A model generated the notes under the pieces. The model was given only the letters and a program-made list of their open reading frames with translations. It was not told the DNA's origin and made no database searches. The position numbers and the translations under genes are program-made. A DNA stretch of 64,000 nt from Daejeonella sp. (GTDB taxonomy: Bacteria > Bacteroidota > Bacteroidia > Sphingobacteriales > Sphingobacteriaceae). Numbering within the stretch: position 1 is the stretch's first letter; each line of letters begins with the position of its first letter. Shown here piece after piece: positions 8,472-17,459 of this stretch. The stretch spans positions 100,710 through 164,709 of the forward strand of contig NZ_JAUXXZ010000023.1 in the NCBI RefSeq assembly GCF_030684675.1, in the 5' to 3' direction.

Positions 8472-8713
8472 TAAAAAAATTAGCATTTTCCTCTTTGTTT
8501 AATTGATTTAGCTGTGTGGTCAGTTAGCATAGCCACTAACTTTGTGTTATAGATTGGCTCAGCCCTTTCCTCCGGAGTATTTCCGGCAATAAATCCCGTT
8601 CTATTTCAAATTACGAATAGCCTGAAGCTACCTCCTCCGGCAAGGTTTATTTTACCCGGAGCTGTATTCCATTGGGACAGACAGCTCGGCCTTGCCGCTG
8701 CGCGCACTATAAA

Positions 8714-8920
8714 TTAACGTGTTCTCGACATAATATTTTAAAAACCACATAGAAACATAGCAATTTATAACTTCTAACCTATATTTTAGACACAGATAGC
8801 CTTGAAGCTTTGCTTCAATCTATAGGATTTACAATCTACGTTTCCTTTAAAGCATAATAAAAGTCAAACTATGTGGTTAAATTTTAATCTTTAGATAGTT
8901 TAATATAGAACTCACGTTAA
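8714..8920. mobile_element. Nested 207-bp MITE-like element
   Basis: The segment begins TTAACGTG and ends CACGTTAA. The ends are inverted repeats: the left TTAACGTGTTCTCGACATAA resembles the reverse complement of the right, TTAACGTGAGTTCTATATT. A second inner pair, ACCACATAG (near 8744) and CTATGTGGT (near 8867), and a central hairpin TTGAAGCTTTGCTTCAA would let one strand fold into a long hairpin. The other copy of the host element has only AAATTAAAT at this position, so the unit inserted at a TTAA site. Its end sequence matches the right end of the copy at 31602-32019, so the two belong to one family. No coding potential seen. Confidence 0.65.
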
Positions 8921-9069
8921 ATTAGCACACATTACACACGTGCGCTGGCAAGTAGGCTGGCACAACCGAAGAGAAACAGACCCTGCTTTCTAAAACAAGA
9001 GAAAATCATTCAATCTAAAATAGCCCCGCAGGATTTTATACCGAACTCAGGTTAATTAATACCTGAAAA

Positions 9070-9678
9070 TCAGAACTCAGCATTCAGCAGATCCCTGATC
9101 GAAGGATAAGTATTCTGCCTGATCATCATAAAATCACCCGGAGCAAGCCATCGTACATCTGTGATTCCTTCTTCAAGCTGAGGGATCAATACCTTCTGAT
9201 TAACAGCGCTCATCCGGTACCAGGAAGTTTTCTTTAATATCCGTTCTTTGTTCATTTCATAAATATGATAGGTGTTACAGATCTTATCTCCAAGGCTCTC
9301 GATACGAATACCACACTCCTCTTCCACCTCCCGTACCGCAGCTACTTTAGCAGTTTCTCCACTATCCAGCTTTCCCTTTGGCAAATCCCACTTACCATTT
9401 CTGAAAATAAACAAGTAGTGCTTTTCTTCATTACTCACAAGTCCACCTGCAGCCTTTATCATTTTCATTGACCGCTTAATTTTCTTGAAATGCGACTTAA
9501 AATTTTTGCTTAAAAGAAGAAATATTTTAGGGCTGTTAAGCTCTCTGACCTGTTCATAAAACCTGAAAAAATTAAACTCTGAAATTTTAAGTTCCTGATA
9601 GTCTTGAATATCTGAAGGTTGAGAATCTGTAATGATTAAAGCTACTTCGTTGATATAAATTTTATAAATTTGAGCCAT
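9070..9678 (-). CDS. NUDIX hydrolase
   Basis: A 202-residue protein from the ATG at 9678. The Nudix box is clear: GKLDSGETAKVAAVREVEEECGI matches GX5EX7REUXEEXGU, in the second half of the protein after KWDLPK. The roughly 90-residue N-terminal region (MAQIYKIYINE and onward) is an extra domain seen in Bacteroidota homologues. The enzyme should hydrolyse a nucleoside diphosphate linked to another moiety; the substrate cannot be deduced. A longer frame exists upstream but would run far into pyrE. The chosen start overlaps the pyrE start codon on the opposite strand by two bases, an arrangement that leaves no separate intergenic region. Confidence 0.88.
   Translation of the reverse strand: MAQIYKIYINEVALIITDSQPSDIQDYQELKISEFNFFRFYEQVRELNSPKIFLLLSKNFKSHFKKIKRSMKMIKAAGGLVSNEEKHYLFIFRNGKWDLPKGKLDSGETAKVAAVREVEEECGIRIESLGDKICNTYHIYEMNKERILKKTSWYRMSAVNQKVLIPQLEEGITDVRWLAPGDFMMIRQNTYPSIRDLLNAEF
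9665..9672 (+). promoter_or_regulatory. -7 element of pyrE
   Basis: TAAATTTG matches TAnnTTTG and ends 4 bp before the pyrE ATG at 9677, so transcription should start at or within a few bases of the start codon (leaderless or nearly so). The element lies inside the divergent NUDIX coding sequence. Confidence 0.5.
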
Positions 9679-10330
9679 GATTAATAAGAGTGAGATTGAA
9701 CAAAAAGTAGCTGAATTTTTGCTACAAATTAAAGCAATTAAATTACAACCCAACAATCCATTTACATGGGCTTCGGGTTGGAAATCCCCTATTTACTGCG
9801 ACAATCGCATCACTTTATCGCATCCATCTATCCGTACTTATATCCGGCAAAAACTTTCTTCCTTGATTCAGGAAGAATTCGGTTCTGTTTCTGTAATCGC
9901 CGGAGTGGCAACTGCCGGTATTCCGCAAGGGGTTCTTGTAGCACAGGAACTAGGGCTACCATTCATTTATGTGAGGGCAAAAGCCAAAGAGCATGGAAGA
10001 GGAAATCTGATTGAAGGTGAATTTTCACCCGGGCAAAGGGTTGTTGTTGTCGAAGACCTGATCTCGACCGGAACCAGCAGTTTACAGGCTGTCCATGCGC
10101 TTCGGGAAGCCGGTTGCGAAGTTGCAGGATTGGTTGGAATTTTCAACTATGGATTTGACGCTGCTGATGAAAATTTCAAAAAAGCAAAATGTCGTTTCTT
10201 AACACTTTCTAATTATAATACTTTAATCAATTACGCCGCAGAGCACAGTTTTGTATCAGCAGAAGATTTGAAATTATTAAGAACCTGGCGTGAAGACCCT
10301 CAAAACTGGGGTAATACCTTAGAAAGCTAA
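9677..10330 (+). CDS. pyrE: Orotate phosphoribosyltransferase
   Basis: A 217-residue enzyme of de novo pyrimidine synthesis, converting orotate and PRPP to orotidine 5'-monophosphate. The N-terminal FTWASGWKSPIYCDNR segment and the PRPP-binding loop VVVVEDLISTGTSS near residue 118 are diagnostic; the flexible loop KAKEHGRGN precedes it. Length is normal. A promoter -7 element lies just upstream within the divergent NUDIX gene, and the two ATG codons overlap. The next gene begins 10 bp after the stop and is probably cotranscribed. Confidence 0.96.
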   Translation: MINKSEIEQKVAEFLLQIKAIKLQPNNPFTWASGWKSPIYCDNRITLSHPSIRTYIRQKLSSLIQEEFGSVSVIAGVATAGIPQGVLVAQELGLPFIYVRAKAKEHGRGNLIEGEFSPGQRVVVVEDLISTGTSSLQAVHALREAGCEVAGLVGIFNYGFDAADENFKKAKCRFLTLSNYNTLINYAAEHSFVSAEDLKLLRTWREDPQNWGNTLES

Positions 10331-10340
10331 ACCTGATCGT

Positions 10341-10742
10341 ATGACGAACATTGAAAGTACAGTATCTATTGACAGGCTGCTTACTGAAGTATTCGACTTC
10401 CTTGCCGACCTGAACAATCATCAGCAGCTGATGCCTGAGAATATTTACAACTGGTCGTCTACAAAAGATGAAGCCCGATTCACCATACAAAATATGGCTA
10501 AACTGGCTTTAAAGGTTTCCTCCATTACAAAAGACAAAGAAATTATCGTCAAACCATCAGAAGCTGCACCGTTCGAGCTGGAATTAAAATGGACCCTCAA
10601 TGATCTTGGGGATGGAAAAACAGAAGCCATATACACTATTTCTGCAGATCTGAATATGATGATGAAAATGATTGTTTCCGGTCCGCTTCAAAAACTGGTA
10701 GATCATGAAGCAGCTCAACTTAAAGCTGTTCTTTCAAAATAA
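10341..10742 (+). CDS. SRPBCC (START/Bet v 1-like) family protein
   Basis: A 133-residue protein with the pattern of the SRPBCC fold. It begins with a strand containing ESTVSIDR, then helices (VFDFLADLNNHQQLMP), repeated beta strands and a long C-terminal helix that includes GPLQKLVDHEAAQLKAVL. Such proteins bind hydrophobic ligands in a deep pocket; no ligand is predictable. It starts 10 bp after pyrE, so cotranscription is likely, though the reason for pairing is unknown. No signal peptide. Confidence 0.82.
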   Translation: MTNIESTVSIDRLLTEVFDFLADLNNHQQLMPENIYNWSSTKDEARFTIQNMAKLALKVSSITKDKEIIVKPSEAAPFELELKWTLNDLGDGKTEAIYTISADLNMMMKMIVSGPLQKLVDHEAAQLKAVLSK

Positions 10743-10859
10743 ACAAGTTTAATTTTTTCTGGTATGCTGTTTAGCAAAACAGATCCCTTTATCCTGCCTT
10801 TCTGATTGCATTTCACCAGGACAATGTATCAGGTTAAATTGCTAATTTACAGACATTTA

Positions 10860-10901
10860 GTCAGTATTATTTAAATTTTACTGACAAAATTTCAGTTTGT
10901 C
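10860..10901 (+). promoter_or_regulatory. Overlapping inverted repeats upstream of clpB
   Basis: Two perfect inverted repeats overlap: GTCAGTA (10860-10866) with TACTGAC (10879-10885), and GACAAA (10883-10888) with TTTGTC (10896-10901). They lie 47-88 bp before the clpB ATG. This is a candidate heat-shock operator or activator site. It is not the CIRCE element, and the regulator is unknown. Confidence 0.45.
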
Positions 10902-10947
10902 CAAGAGTATCTCAAGATGGCAATCAATTTGAGAGTATATTGATACT

Positions 10948-13548
10948 ATGAACCTAAACAACTTCACCATCAAAGCACAGGAAGCAATTCAGAAAGCTTC
11001 AGAAATAGCAGGCGGCAATCAGCAGCAGGCTATAGAAACTGCACACATACTGAAAGGATTATTAAGTGTTGATGAGAATGTGATCAGCTACCTTCTGAAA
11101 AAACTGAATGTCAATATTAACCGGATTTCTGAAGTTCTTGACGCTCAGATCCAAAGCTTTCCAAAAGTCAGTGGAAGTGAGATTTACCTTTCTTCAGGTG
11201 CCAATTCAGCGCTGCAAAAAGCAGTTTCTTATTTAAAAGAATTTAAAGATGAATTTGTTTCTGTAGAGCATGTCCTTTTGGGATTGCTTGAAACAGGCGA
11301 CAAGGTTAGCTCAATTCTAAAGGATGCAGGTGTTAACCAAAAAGATCTTAAGAAAGTGATTCTGGAGCTTCGGGGTAATACAAGAGTGACCGACCAGAAT
11401 GCAGAGGCAACTTATAATGCCTTGAATAAATATGCACGCAATCTGAATGAATATGCTGAATCGGGCAAGCTTGATCCGGTAATTGGACGTGATGAAGAGA
11501 TCAGAAGGGTTATTCAAATCCTTTCACGACGCACAAAGAATAATCCGATACTGATTGGAGAGCCGGGTGTGGGTAAAACTGCCATTGCAGAAGGTATTGC
11601 TTTTAGAGTTATACAGGGAGATGTTCCAGAAAATCTGAAAACCAAGACAGTTTTCTCTTTAGATATGGGTGCCCTGATTGCCGGAGCAAAATATAAAGGT
11701 GAGTTTGAAGAACGTTTGAAAGCAGTAATCAAGGAAGTAACGCAGAGTGATGGGGAAATTATCCTTTTCATTGACGAAATCCATACACTGGTAGGTGCCG
11801 GAGGTGGAGAAGGTGCAATGGATGCTGCAAATATTCTTAAGCCGGCACTGGCGCGCGGAGAATTACGTGCGATCGGAGCAACTACCCTGAACGAATACCA
11901 GAAATACTTCGAGAAAGACAAAGCATTAGAGCGTCGCTTCCAAAAAGTAATGGTTGATGAACCAAATACTCAGGATGCAATCTCTATCCTGAGAGGCTTA
12001 AAGGAAAGATATGAGACTCACCATAAGGTAAGGATCAAAGACGAAGCTATTATTGCCGCGGTAGAATTATCGCAGCGCTATATTTCAGATCGCTTCCTGC
12101 CTGATAAGGCCATTGACCTTATGGACGAGGCTGCCTCAAAACTACGCTTAGAAATGGATTCGGTGCCGGAAGCAGTCGATGAACTGGATCGCAAGATCAT
12201 GCAGTTGGAAATTGAACGTGAAGCCATTAAGAGAGAGAATGACGAGAAAAAAGTAAAAGAACTTTCTGAAGATATCGCTAACCTTTCAAGCGAACGCGAT
12301 TCGCTCAAGGCACGCTGGAAGGCTGAAAAAGACCTTGTGGATGCGATCAATAATCAGGGAGAACAGATAGAAAGCTTTAAACTGGAAGCAGACCAGGCCG
12401 AACGTGCCGGAGATTACGGCAAGGTAGCTGAATTGAGATATGGTAAGATTAAGGAAGCCCAGGACAAGGTTGAGCAATTGAAGCAACAACTGGCCGAAAC
12501 TCAGGTTGATAACCGGATGCTGAAAGAAGAGGTAACCTCAGAAGATATAGCTGGAGTTGTTTCTCGCTGGACAGGTGTACCAGTTACCAAAATGATTCAG
12601 AGTGAACGTGAAAAGCTGCTCCATATGGAAACTGAGCTACATAAACGTGTTGCAGGTCAGGATGAAGCTATTGAAGCTATTTCAGACGCTATTCGTCGCT
12701 CCCGTGCCGGATTACAGGATAAAAGGAAGCCAATTGGCTCGTTCATTTTCCTGGGAACCACAGGTGTAGGAAAAACCGAGCTTGCCAAAGCATTGGCAGA
12801 TTATCTATTCAATGATGAGCATGCAATGATCCGGATTGATATGAGTGAATACCAGGAGCGCCATGCAGTTTCGAGACTGATTGGTGCGCCTCCGGGATAT
12901 GTTGGATATGATGAAGGTGGTCAGCTAACCGAAGCGGTAAGAAGAAAACCTTATTCTGTGATTCTGCTTGATGAAATAGAAAAAGCGCATCCTGATGTAT
13001 TTAATATTTTATTGCAGGTATTGGATGATGGAAGATTGACGGATAATAAAGGCCGTTTGGTTGATTTCAAAAACACAATCATCATTATGACCTCAAATAT
13101 TGGATCTCACCTGATTCAGGATAATTTTAAAGATCTAAACGAAATAAACAGGGATGAAGTGATTGCCAAAACAAAGACTGAATTGTTTGAACTCTTAAAA
13201 CAAACCATCAGACCTGAGTTTTTAAACCGGATCGATGAACTGATCATGTTTACCCCCCTTAACAGGAATGAACTCAGGGATATTGTAACGCTTCAGTTCA
13301 AAGGGGTACAAAGTACATTAGCTGAAATGGGCATTGAAATTGAAGCTTCTGAAGAAGCACTCGACTGGCTGGCACAATTGGGATACGACCCACAATTTGG
13401 AGCACGTCCATTGAAAAGAGTCATTCAGAAGAGAATATTGAATGAATTATCAAAAGATATCCTTTCGGGGAAGATAGATAAAGACAGCAGAATCAAACTG
13501 GATGTATTTGACAATCATTTTGTATTTCTGAATGCAGATAAAGCCTGA
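10948..13548 (+). CDS. clpB: ATP-dependent disaggregase ClpB
   Basis: An 866-residue Hsp100 chaperone that, with DnaK, extracts polypeptides from aggregates. The domain order is complete: N-terminal Clp_N repeats (residues 1-145), AAA module 1 with Walker [10 protein letters not shown] at 204-212, a long coiled-coil middle domain (about 400-530) that distinguishes ClpB from ClpA/ClpC, AAA module 2 with Walker [10 protein letters not shown] at 603-611, and the C-terminal D2-small domain ([11 protein letters not shown]). No ClpP-binding loop is expected. It is a single-gene unit: 205 bp with inverted repeats lie upstream and a strong terminator follows. Heat-shock control is likely. Confidence 0.97.
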   Translation: MNLNNFTIKAQEAIQKASEIAGGNQQQAIETAHILKGLLSVDENVISYLLKKLNVNINRISEVLDAQIQSFPKVSGSEIYLSSGANSALQKAVSYLKEFKDEFVSVEHVLLGLLETGDKVSSILKDAGVNQKDLKKVILELRGNTRVTDQNAEATYNALNKYARNLNEYAESGKLDPVIGRDEEIRRVIQILSRRTKNNPILIGEPGVGKTAIAEGIAFRVIQGDVPENLKTKTVFSLDMGALIAGAKYKGEFEERLKAVIKEVTQSDGEIILFIDEIHTLVGAGGGEGAMDAANILKPALARGELRAIGATTLNEYQKYFEKDKALERRFQKVMVDEPNTQDAISILRGLKERYETHHKVRIKDEAIIAAVELSQRYISDRFLPDKAIDLMDEAASKLRLEMDSVPEAVDELDRKIMQLEIEREAIKRENDEKKVKELSEDIANLSSERDSLKARWKAEKDLVDAINNQGEQIESFKLEADQAERAGDYGKVAELRYGKIKEAQDKVEQLKQQLAETQVDNRMLKEEVTSEDIAGVVSRWTGVPVTKMIQSEREKLLHMETELHKRVAGQDEAIEAISDAIRRSRAGLQDKRKPIGSFIFLGTTGVGKTELAKALADYLFNDEHAMIRIDMSEYQERHAVSRLIGAPPGYVGYDEGGQLTEAVRRKPYSVILLDEIEKAHPDVFNILLQVLDDGRLTDNKGRLVDFKNTIIIMTSNIGSHLIQDNFKDLNEINRDEVIAKTKTELFELLKQTIRPEFLNRIDELIMFTPLNRNELRDIVTLQFKGVQSTLAEMGIEIEASEEALDWLAQLGYDPQFGARPLKRVIQKRILNELSKDILSGKIDKDSRIKLDVFDNHFVFLNADKA

Positions 13549-13564
13549 GCCTGAATTTTAATAG

Positions 13565-13599
13565 AAAAGCCGTGCAGATCTGAATCTGCACGGCTTTTT
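13565..13599. terminator. Bidirectional terminator between clpB and the cold-shock gene
   Basis: A perfect 15-bp stem (AAAAGCCGTGCAGAT and its complement) around a CTGA loop, followed by a T-run on the + strand and an A-run on the left that becomes U on the other strand. It lies 16 bp after the clpB stop and serves clpB, probably also the convergent cold-shock gene. Confidence 0.9.
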
Positions 13600-13636
13600 G
13601 TTAGGATGTAATATCCGCTTAGAATCAAGTAAAAGT

Positions 13637-13825
13637 TTATGCAAGTCTTACATTAACTGCGCTTAAGCCTTTTTTACCTTCTTCAACATCGAACTCTACT
13701 TTATCATTTTGTCTTATATCCTGTTTAAGTCCGCTTACGTGAACAAAAATTTCTTTGCCATCCTCTTGGGTAATAAATCCGAATCCTTTGGACTCGTTGA
13801 AAAATTTTACTGTACCGGTTTCCAT
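13637..13825 (-). CDS. Cold-shock domain protein (CspA family)
   Basis: A 62-residue single-domain protein with the RNA-binding motifs RNP1 (KGFGFI, residues 14-19) and RNP2 (IFVHVSG, residues 26-32), plus the usual TGTVKFFN start. It binds single-stranded RNA or DNA and acts as an RNA chaperone in the cytoplasm. It is slightly shorter than E. coli CspA (about 70 residues), as is normal in this group. It stands alone, with a long AT-rich upstream region of about 145 bp that may include a 5' leader used for cold regulation; I cannot see a defined structure. Confidence 0.95.
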   Translation of the reverse strand: METGTVKFFNESKGFGFITQEDGKEIFVHVSGLKQDIRQNDKVEFDVEEGKKGLSAVNVRLA

Positions 13826-13970
13826 TAATGAATAGTTTAGTTGTTTAATTTGTTAAGTGTTATTGCAAATTACTTATTTATTTGCAATAATAAATATATA
13901 AAAAACAAAATTAAATTCAGCTAATTTAATTTTTCATGTTCAGAATAAAAACACTCAAAAAATATCGGTC

Positions 13971-15053
13971 TTAATTCTCTTTTAAACACTTATTAACAAT
14001 ATCTACCAATATTTTCTCCTTTTCAAAGAATTCAGCCAATAATTTAAACTGGTTTCTTGTCCTATCGAGGTTTTGCTCCGGGTAAGAGATGGGATAATAA
14101 ATACTTCCATTCAAATAATCACTTAAAAACCTAATTGCCTGCATATAAATCAGGTACTTTCCGGAAAATAAGATCAAATCCTTTTCAACTTCGGTCAAAA
14201 TAGAGCCCATTTCGTGCAAATAACCTTGAATAATAGCCTCAAAATATTCAATACGTATAAATATCTTATCAGTATCCGGTTCATTCTCTGAAAAGGCACA
14301 CAGGTAGGTCCGCATCATATCCCCAAGGTCCGAAATAAATTTTCCCGACATCAGTGTATCCAGATCGATAACACAGATACCCTTCATGGTATCCTTGTCG
14401 AACAGCATGTTACTGATTTTGGTATCATGATGCATCGCCCGGTTGGGAAAATCACGCGAATTTTTAAATGAATTAAAATAGTCGAGAATAAAGGAATAAT
14501 GTTTGGCCTTCTGAATTTCAGGTTCAGCCTTTTGTTTTAATGATTCAGTAGTATTCTCGAGCGCTTCGGCAAATTGCCTGTAGCGCAATCCAAGATCATG
14601 AAAACCAGGAATAGTTTCCTTCAACTGAGAAGCATCAAAATCAGCGAGTAATCTGTTTAACCTCCCAAACTGCATGGCAGCTTCATAGGCCTGATCAGGA
14701 TCGCTTAGGGTATCGAATGAAACCGAATTTTTAATGAAGTCAGTCAGCCTCCAGTAGATATCCCCGACGAATGCCATTTCGCTACCATCCCGGGTTGGAA
14801 TAGCACCCACAAAAAGATAATCAGGATTATGTTTTTTAAGATAATCTGATACCAGCTTCACATTGGCGGCAATAAATTCTGGCTCCTTAAATACATTTCT
14901 GTTGATACTTTGCAATATGTATTGTTCTGAACTATTCTGAATGCTAACTAACCACGTAGAATTTATGTGACCAGTTCCAAAGGGCTTATAATTTACCTGA
15001 TCAGGCTGAAATCCGTATTCATTAAGAACTTGTTCGATGAGTTGTTTATCCAT
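13971..15053 (-). CDS. APH-fold kinase, NahK-like (N-acetylhexosamine kinase type)
   Basis: A 360-residue phosphotransferase of the aminoglycoside phosphotransferase fold. The catalytic HHDTKISNML (H-x-D plus Asn) is near residue 208, followed by the metal-binding VIDLDT segment. The N-terminal FGTGHINSTWLV resembles the nucleotide loop of the N-acetylhexosamine 1-kinase (NahK)/mucin desulfatase-like group. An antibiotic target is therefore unlikely; a sugar substrate is the better guess. It lies 26 bp downstream of a DUF5690 transporter-like gene on the same strand, so transport and phosphorylation of a sugar could be linked. The substrate is inferred, not shown. Confidence 0.8.
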   Translation of the reverse strand: MDKQLIEQVLNEYGFQPDQVNYKPFGTGHINSTWLVSIQNSSEQYILQSINRNVFKEPEFIAANVKLVSDYLKKHNPDYLFVGAIPTRDGSEMAFVGDIYWRLTDFIKNSVSFDTLSDPDQAYEAAMQFGRLNRLLADFDASQLKETIPGFHDLGLRYRQFAEALENTTESLKQKAEPEIQKAKHYSFILDYFNSFKNSRDFPNRAMHHDTKISNMLFDKDTMKGICVIDLDTLMSGKFISDLGDMMRTYLCAFSENEPDTDKIFIRIEYFEAIIQGYLHEMGSILTEVEKDLILFSGKYLIYMQAIRFLSDYLNGSIYYPISYPEQNLDRTRNQFKLLAEFFEKEKILVDIVNKCLKEN

Positions 15054-15079
15054 TTTTGATTTAAAACGATATTTCTTTG

Positions 15080-16375
15080 TTAATATTCAGCAAATGGCTT
15101 ATTTAAAACCAGCGACTTATACTTTGTGTAAAAGTAAATAAATGAAAAGACTGTCAGAGCTAGTCCGGCTACCGATAGCCCTATGACACTATTTGAAAAG
15201 AAGGTTACCCAATTAAGCTGAACCTTGAAGATCTCTTTACTAAGCATGACCCCGACACTTCCAACATAGCCGAAAGAATCAGCAAGATAGATCAGAAAAC
15301 CTACGTTCCCGGTATGTTTAAAACTAGCTATCATACGTTCAAAAAACACGGAATTAAACGGAATATAGACCATATACAAGCCAAGTCCAACGAGAGTCAT
15401 CCACCAAACCGGTGCCATCGCCCCGGTGATAAAAAGGAAGGAACATACTCCTGCCAATACAAAACCAAAACCGATGAAAATATGGGAAAGCATAAAGGCT
15501 TTAAAACTATCCTTAATCATCACCATACTTCCGATCAGCACCAGAATAATTATAGTTATTGGCGTTTCAGTCCTCGCAAAAAGATCTGGTTTATCAAAAA
15601 AACCCATTTCTTTCCACATTTCTGCACTGAAATTATCACGCATATCCCTGAAAATAGTTGCGAAGGTATAGATCAGAATACATGCTGCAAGTCCTGGAAA
15701 AAACATTCTTACAAACTTTTTCCGGTCGGCAGCTAACATCGGAACCCTGTTCATCCGGTAAGCAATATCTTCATCATCTGGTGCCGGAATTTTCTCAATG
15801 AGGTAAACAAACAGCAACAATGGAGCTGCAAAGACTAATCCGGTATAAAAAGGGACCCAAAATTCTGTAATATTAAAGGTCAGCATTAACCAGGTCCCAA
15901 CAGTTTTGACAAAGCCGGAAGCAAAAATGAAGCTGACTGCTAGCGTAGCTCCAATAAAGTCAGTACTCCTTCTACCTTCAACATAGGAGAAAACAACTCC
16001 CCATAACATACCTAAAGGAAAGCCATTAATGAACAGAAAAAGAATATTGTATGGAGCAGGTACCAGGGCAAAAAACAACCAACTAAGCCAGGCAATAAGC
16101 GTCAGAATGAGAATAATCCTTCCACGGCCATGTCGTTTTAATTCAGATATATACTTAATTCCATAGAACTTTGCGAGCATATAACCTAACATCTGGGAGA
16201 TCACCAGTACAGTTTTATAACTATAACCTGCAATTGTCATCCCATCGAAAGTAGCAACAGTAAAAGATTTCCGGAACCCAAAAACCATCGTGTAGGTCAG
16301 AAAAACAGTAATGGCTGCATACAAACCTATCTGGAGGGAATTACCCTTAATATGTGCGGGTTTAAATAAACTCAT
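15080..16375 (-). CDS. DUF5690 family multi-spanning membrane protein (MFS-like)
   Basis: A 431-residue integral membrane protein with about 12 hydrophobic segments, matching the DUF5690 family of Bacteroidota. The arrangement (two six-helix halves with a charged cytoplasmic loop near residues 205-225, followed by FVRMFFPGLAACILIY) resembles major facilitator transporters. It is the first gene of a two-gene unit with the NahK-like kinase. Transport of a sugar or sugar derivative is a reasonable inference from that pairing. There is no experimental function known to me for the family. Confidence 0.82.
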   Translation of the reverse strand: MSLFKPAHIKGNSLQIGLYAAITVFLTYTMVFGFRKSFTVATFDGMTIAGYSYKTVLVISQMLGYMLAKFYGIKYISELKRHGRGRIILILTLIAWLSWLFFALVPAPYNILFLFINGFPLGMLWGVVFSYVEGRRSTDFIGATLAVSFIFASGFVKTVGTWLMLTFNITEFWVPFYTGLVFAAPLLLFVYLIEKIPAPDDEDIAYRMNRVPMLAADRKKFVRMFFPGLAACILIYTFATIFRDMRDNFSAEMWKEMGFFDKPDLFARTETPITIIILVLIGSMVMIKDSFKAFMLSHIFIGFGFVLAGVCSFLFITGAMAPVWWMTLVGLGLYMVYIPFNSVFFERMIASFKHTGNVGFLIYLADSFGYVGSVGVMLSKEIFKVQLNWVTFFSNSVIGLSVAGLALTVFSFIYFYTKYKSLVLNKPFAEY

Positions 16376-16568
16376 TCAATTTCTGGGCTATCAATTGGAT
16401 TTCATTAAGGCAGGAAGGTAATAAAACCTTTGACAATGCAAAAATCAGATCATCGAATTTTCTGATAATGCAAATATTTTTCAGAATTCAGGTCACCCTT
16501 AAAATGATTAAAAATTTCCAATTCAGGATGAATTGTATAACTTCAATTTAGCATATATACCCCAAAAC

Positions 16569-17447
16569 ATGAAACTAAGATTCTTAAAGCTGTTATTTCT
16601 ATTATTTCCTATTGTTTCTTCTGTGATTGCACAGGAAAAACCACTACAGATTATAATGATTGGAGCACATCCCGACGATTGTGACATCAAATCAGGCGGA
16701 ACTGCTGCTCTTTTTGTAGCCATGGGTCATAAGGTTAAATTTCTATCGGTCACTAATGGGGATGCCGGTCATATGAAAGAAGGCGGTGGAATGCTCGCTC
16801 AGAGGCGATTGGAAGAAACAAAAGAAGTTTCAAGAAGATTAGGAGTTACTTATGAAGTATTGGATAATCATGATGGAGAATTGCTTCCTACTTTAGCCAT
16901 TCGTATGGAAGTTATCAAAAGGATCAGAGAATGGAATGCAGATGTGGTTATTGCACCCAGATCAAATGACTATCATCCTGACCACCGTTATACCGGAATA
17001 TTAGTACAGGATGCCGCATTTATGGTTGGAGTTCCCAATATTGCTCCTGACACCCCTCCCCTGAGCAAAAACCCGGTATTCCTTTATTTTCAGGATAATT
17101 TCAAGAAACCGAACCCCTTTCAACCGGATATTGCAGTAGATATTAGCAGCGTAATTGACAAAAAAGTATACAGTCTGGATGCCCATCAGTCGCAATTCTA
17201 TGAGTGGCTTCCATGGATTGGAAACTATGAAGATCAGGTTCCAAAAGGAAAAGCAGAACGATTGGAATGGTTAAAGAAATTAAGGGGAAGCGGCATCAAT
17301 CCGGCTGTTAAAAGCAGTCTTGAAAAATGGTATGGATCAGCAAAAGCAGGCGAGGTAAGCTATGCCGAATCATTTGAAATTTGTGAATATGGGAGCCGAC
17401 CAAGCGACGAGGACATAAAAAGATTGTTTCCTATGTTAGGAAAATAG
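16569..17447 (+). CDS. Exported PIG-L (LmbE-type) deacetylase
   Basis: A 292-residue zinc-dependent deacetylase. The ATG at 16569 gives a clean signal peptide (MKLRFLKLLFLLFPIVSSVIAQ); an earlier in-frame ATG at 16533 would place extra residues before it and is less likely. The metal-binding AHPDDCD lies at residues 33-39 and the second His motif NDYHPDHRYTG follows near residue 137. PIG-L enzymes remove acetyl groups from N-acetylglucosamine conjugates such as GlcNAc-PI, GlcNAc-malate or antibiotic intermediates. Export makes a periplasmic glycan or glycoconjugate the likely substrate and argues against a role in bacillithiol synthesis. It is a single-gene unit. Confidence 0.9.
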   Translation: MKLRFLKLLFLLFPIVSSVIAQEKPLQIIMIGAHPDDCDIKSGGTAALFVAMGHKVKFLSVTNGDAGHMKEGGGMLAQRRLEETKEVSRRLGVTYEVLDNHDGELLPTLAIRMEVIKRIREWNADVVIAPRSNDYHPDHRYTGILVQDAAFMVGVPNIAPDTPPLSKNPVFLYFQDNFKKPNPFQPDIAVDISSVIDKKVYSLDAHQSQFYEWLPWIGNYEDQVPKGKAERLEWLKKLRGSGINPAVKSSLEKWYGSAKAGEVSYAESFEICEYGSRPSDEDIKRLFPMLGK

Positions 17448-17459
17448 CTTAATACGGTA

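Larger units (their letters stand above)
6698..8538. repeat. 13-bp inverted repeats flanking the two-gene module
   Basis: TAGTGGCTGTGCT at 6698-6710 and AGCATAGCCACTA at 8526-8538 are inverted repeats matching at 12 of 13 positions. They lie just outside the two genes of the HTH-protease module and just inside the points where the surrounding element resumes. Short GTGT(AT)TATA sequences occur at both junctions (near 6617 and 8543). They could be the ends of the inserted unit or remnants of the insertion event. Confidence 0.55.
6507..9059. mobile_element. MITE-like inverted-repeat element, interrupted copy B
   Basis: Three blocks (about 6507-6625, 8541-8713 and 8921-9059) together align with the relatively uninterrupted copy at 31602-32019: about 431 versus 418 bp. 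Shared landmarks include GGGTAAAATAATA, AATAATTTGATTTT, TACCTCCTCCGGCAAGG, CTGGCACAACCGAAGAG, and CAGACCCTGCTTTCTAAAAC. The ends are imperfect inverted repeats: the left end starts TTAATTAACCCGAATTCGATA and the right end, read on the other strand, starts TTAATTAACCTGAGTTCGG. No transposase is encoded, so it is MITE-like. Two insertions break it: a 1.9-kb module with two genes and a nested 207-bp element. Boundaries were judged by eye. Confidence 0.75.

Noticed and set aside
13971..15053. Aminoglycoside resistance kinase
   Set aside because: The fold is shared but the sequence is nearer to NahK-like sugar kinases and it is paired with a transporter-like gene; resistance is not supported.
15314..15736. 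140-residue frame on the + strand
   Set aside because: It is antisense to the DUF5690 gene, whose membrane-protein codons easily give open frames on the other strand; composition is not protein-like.
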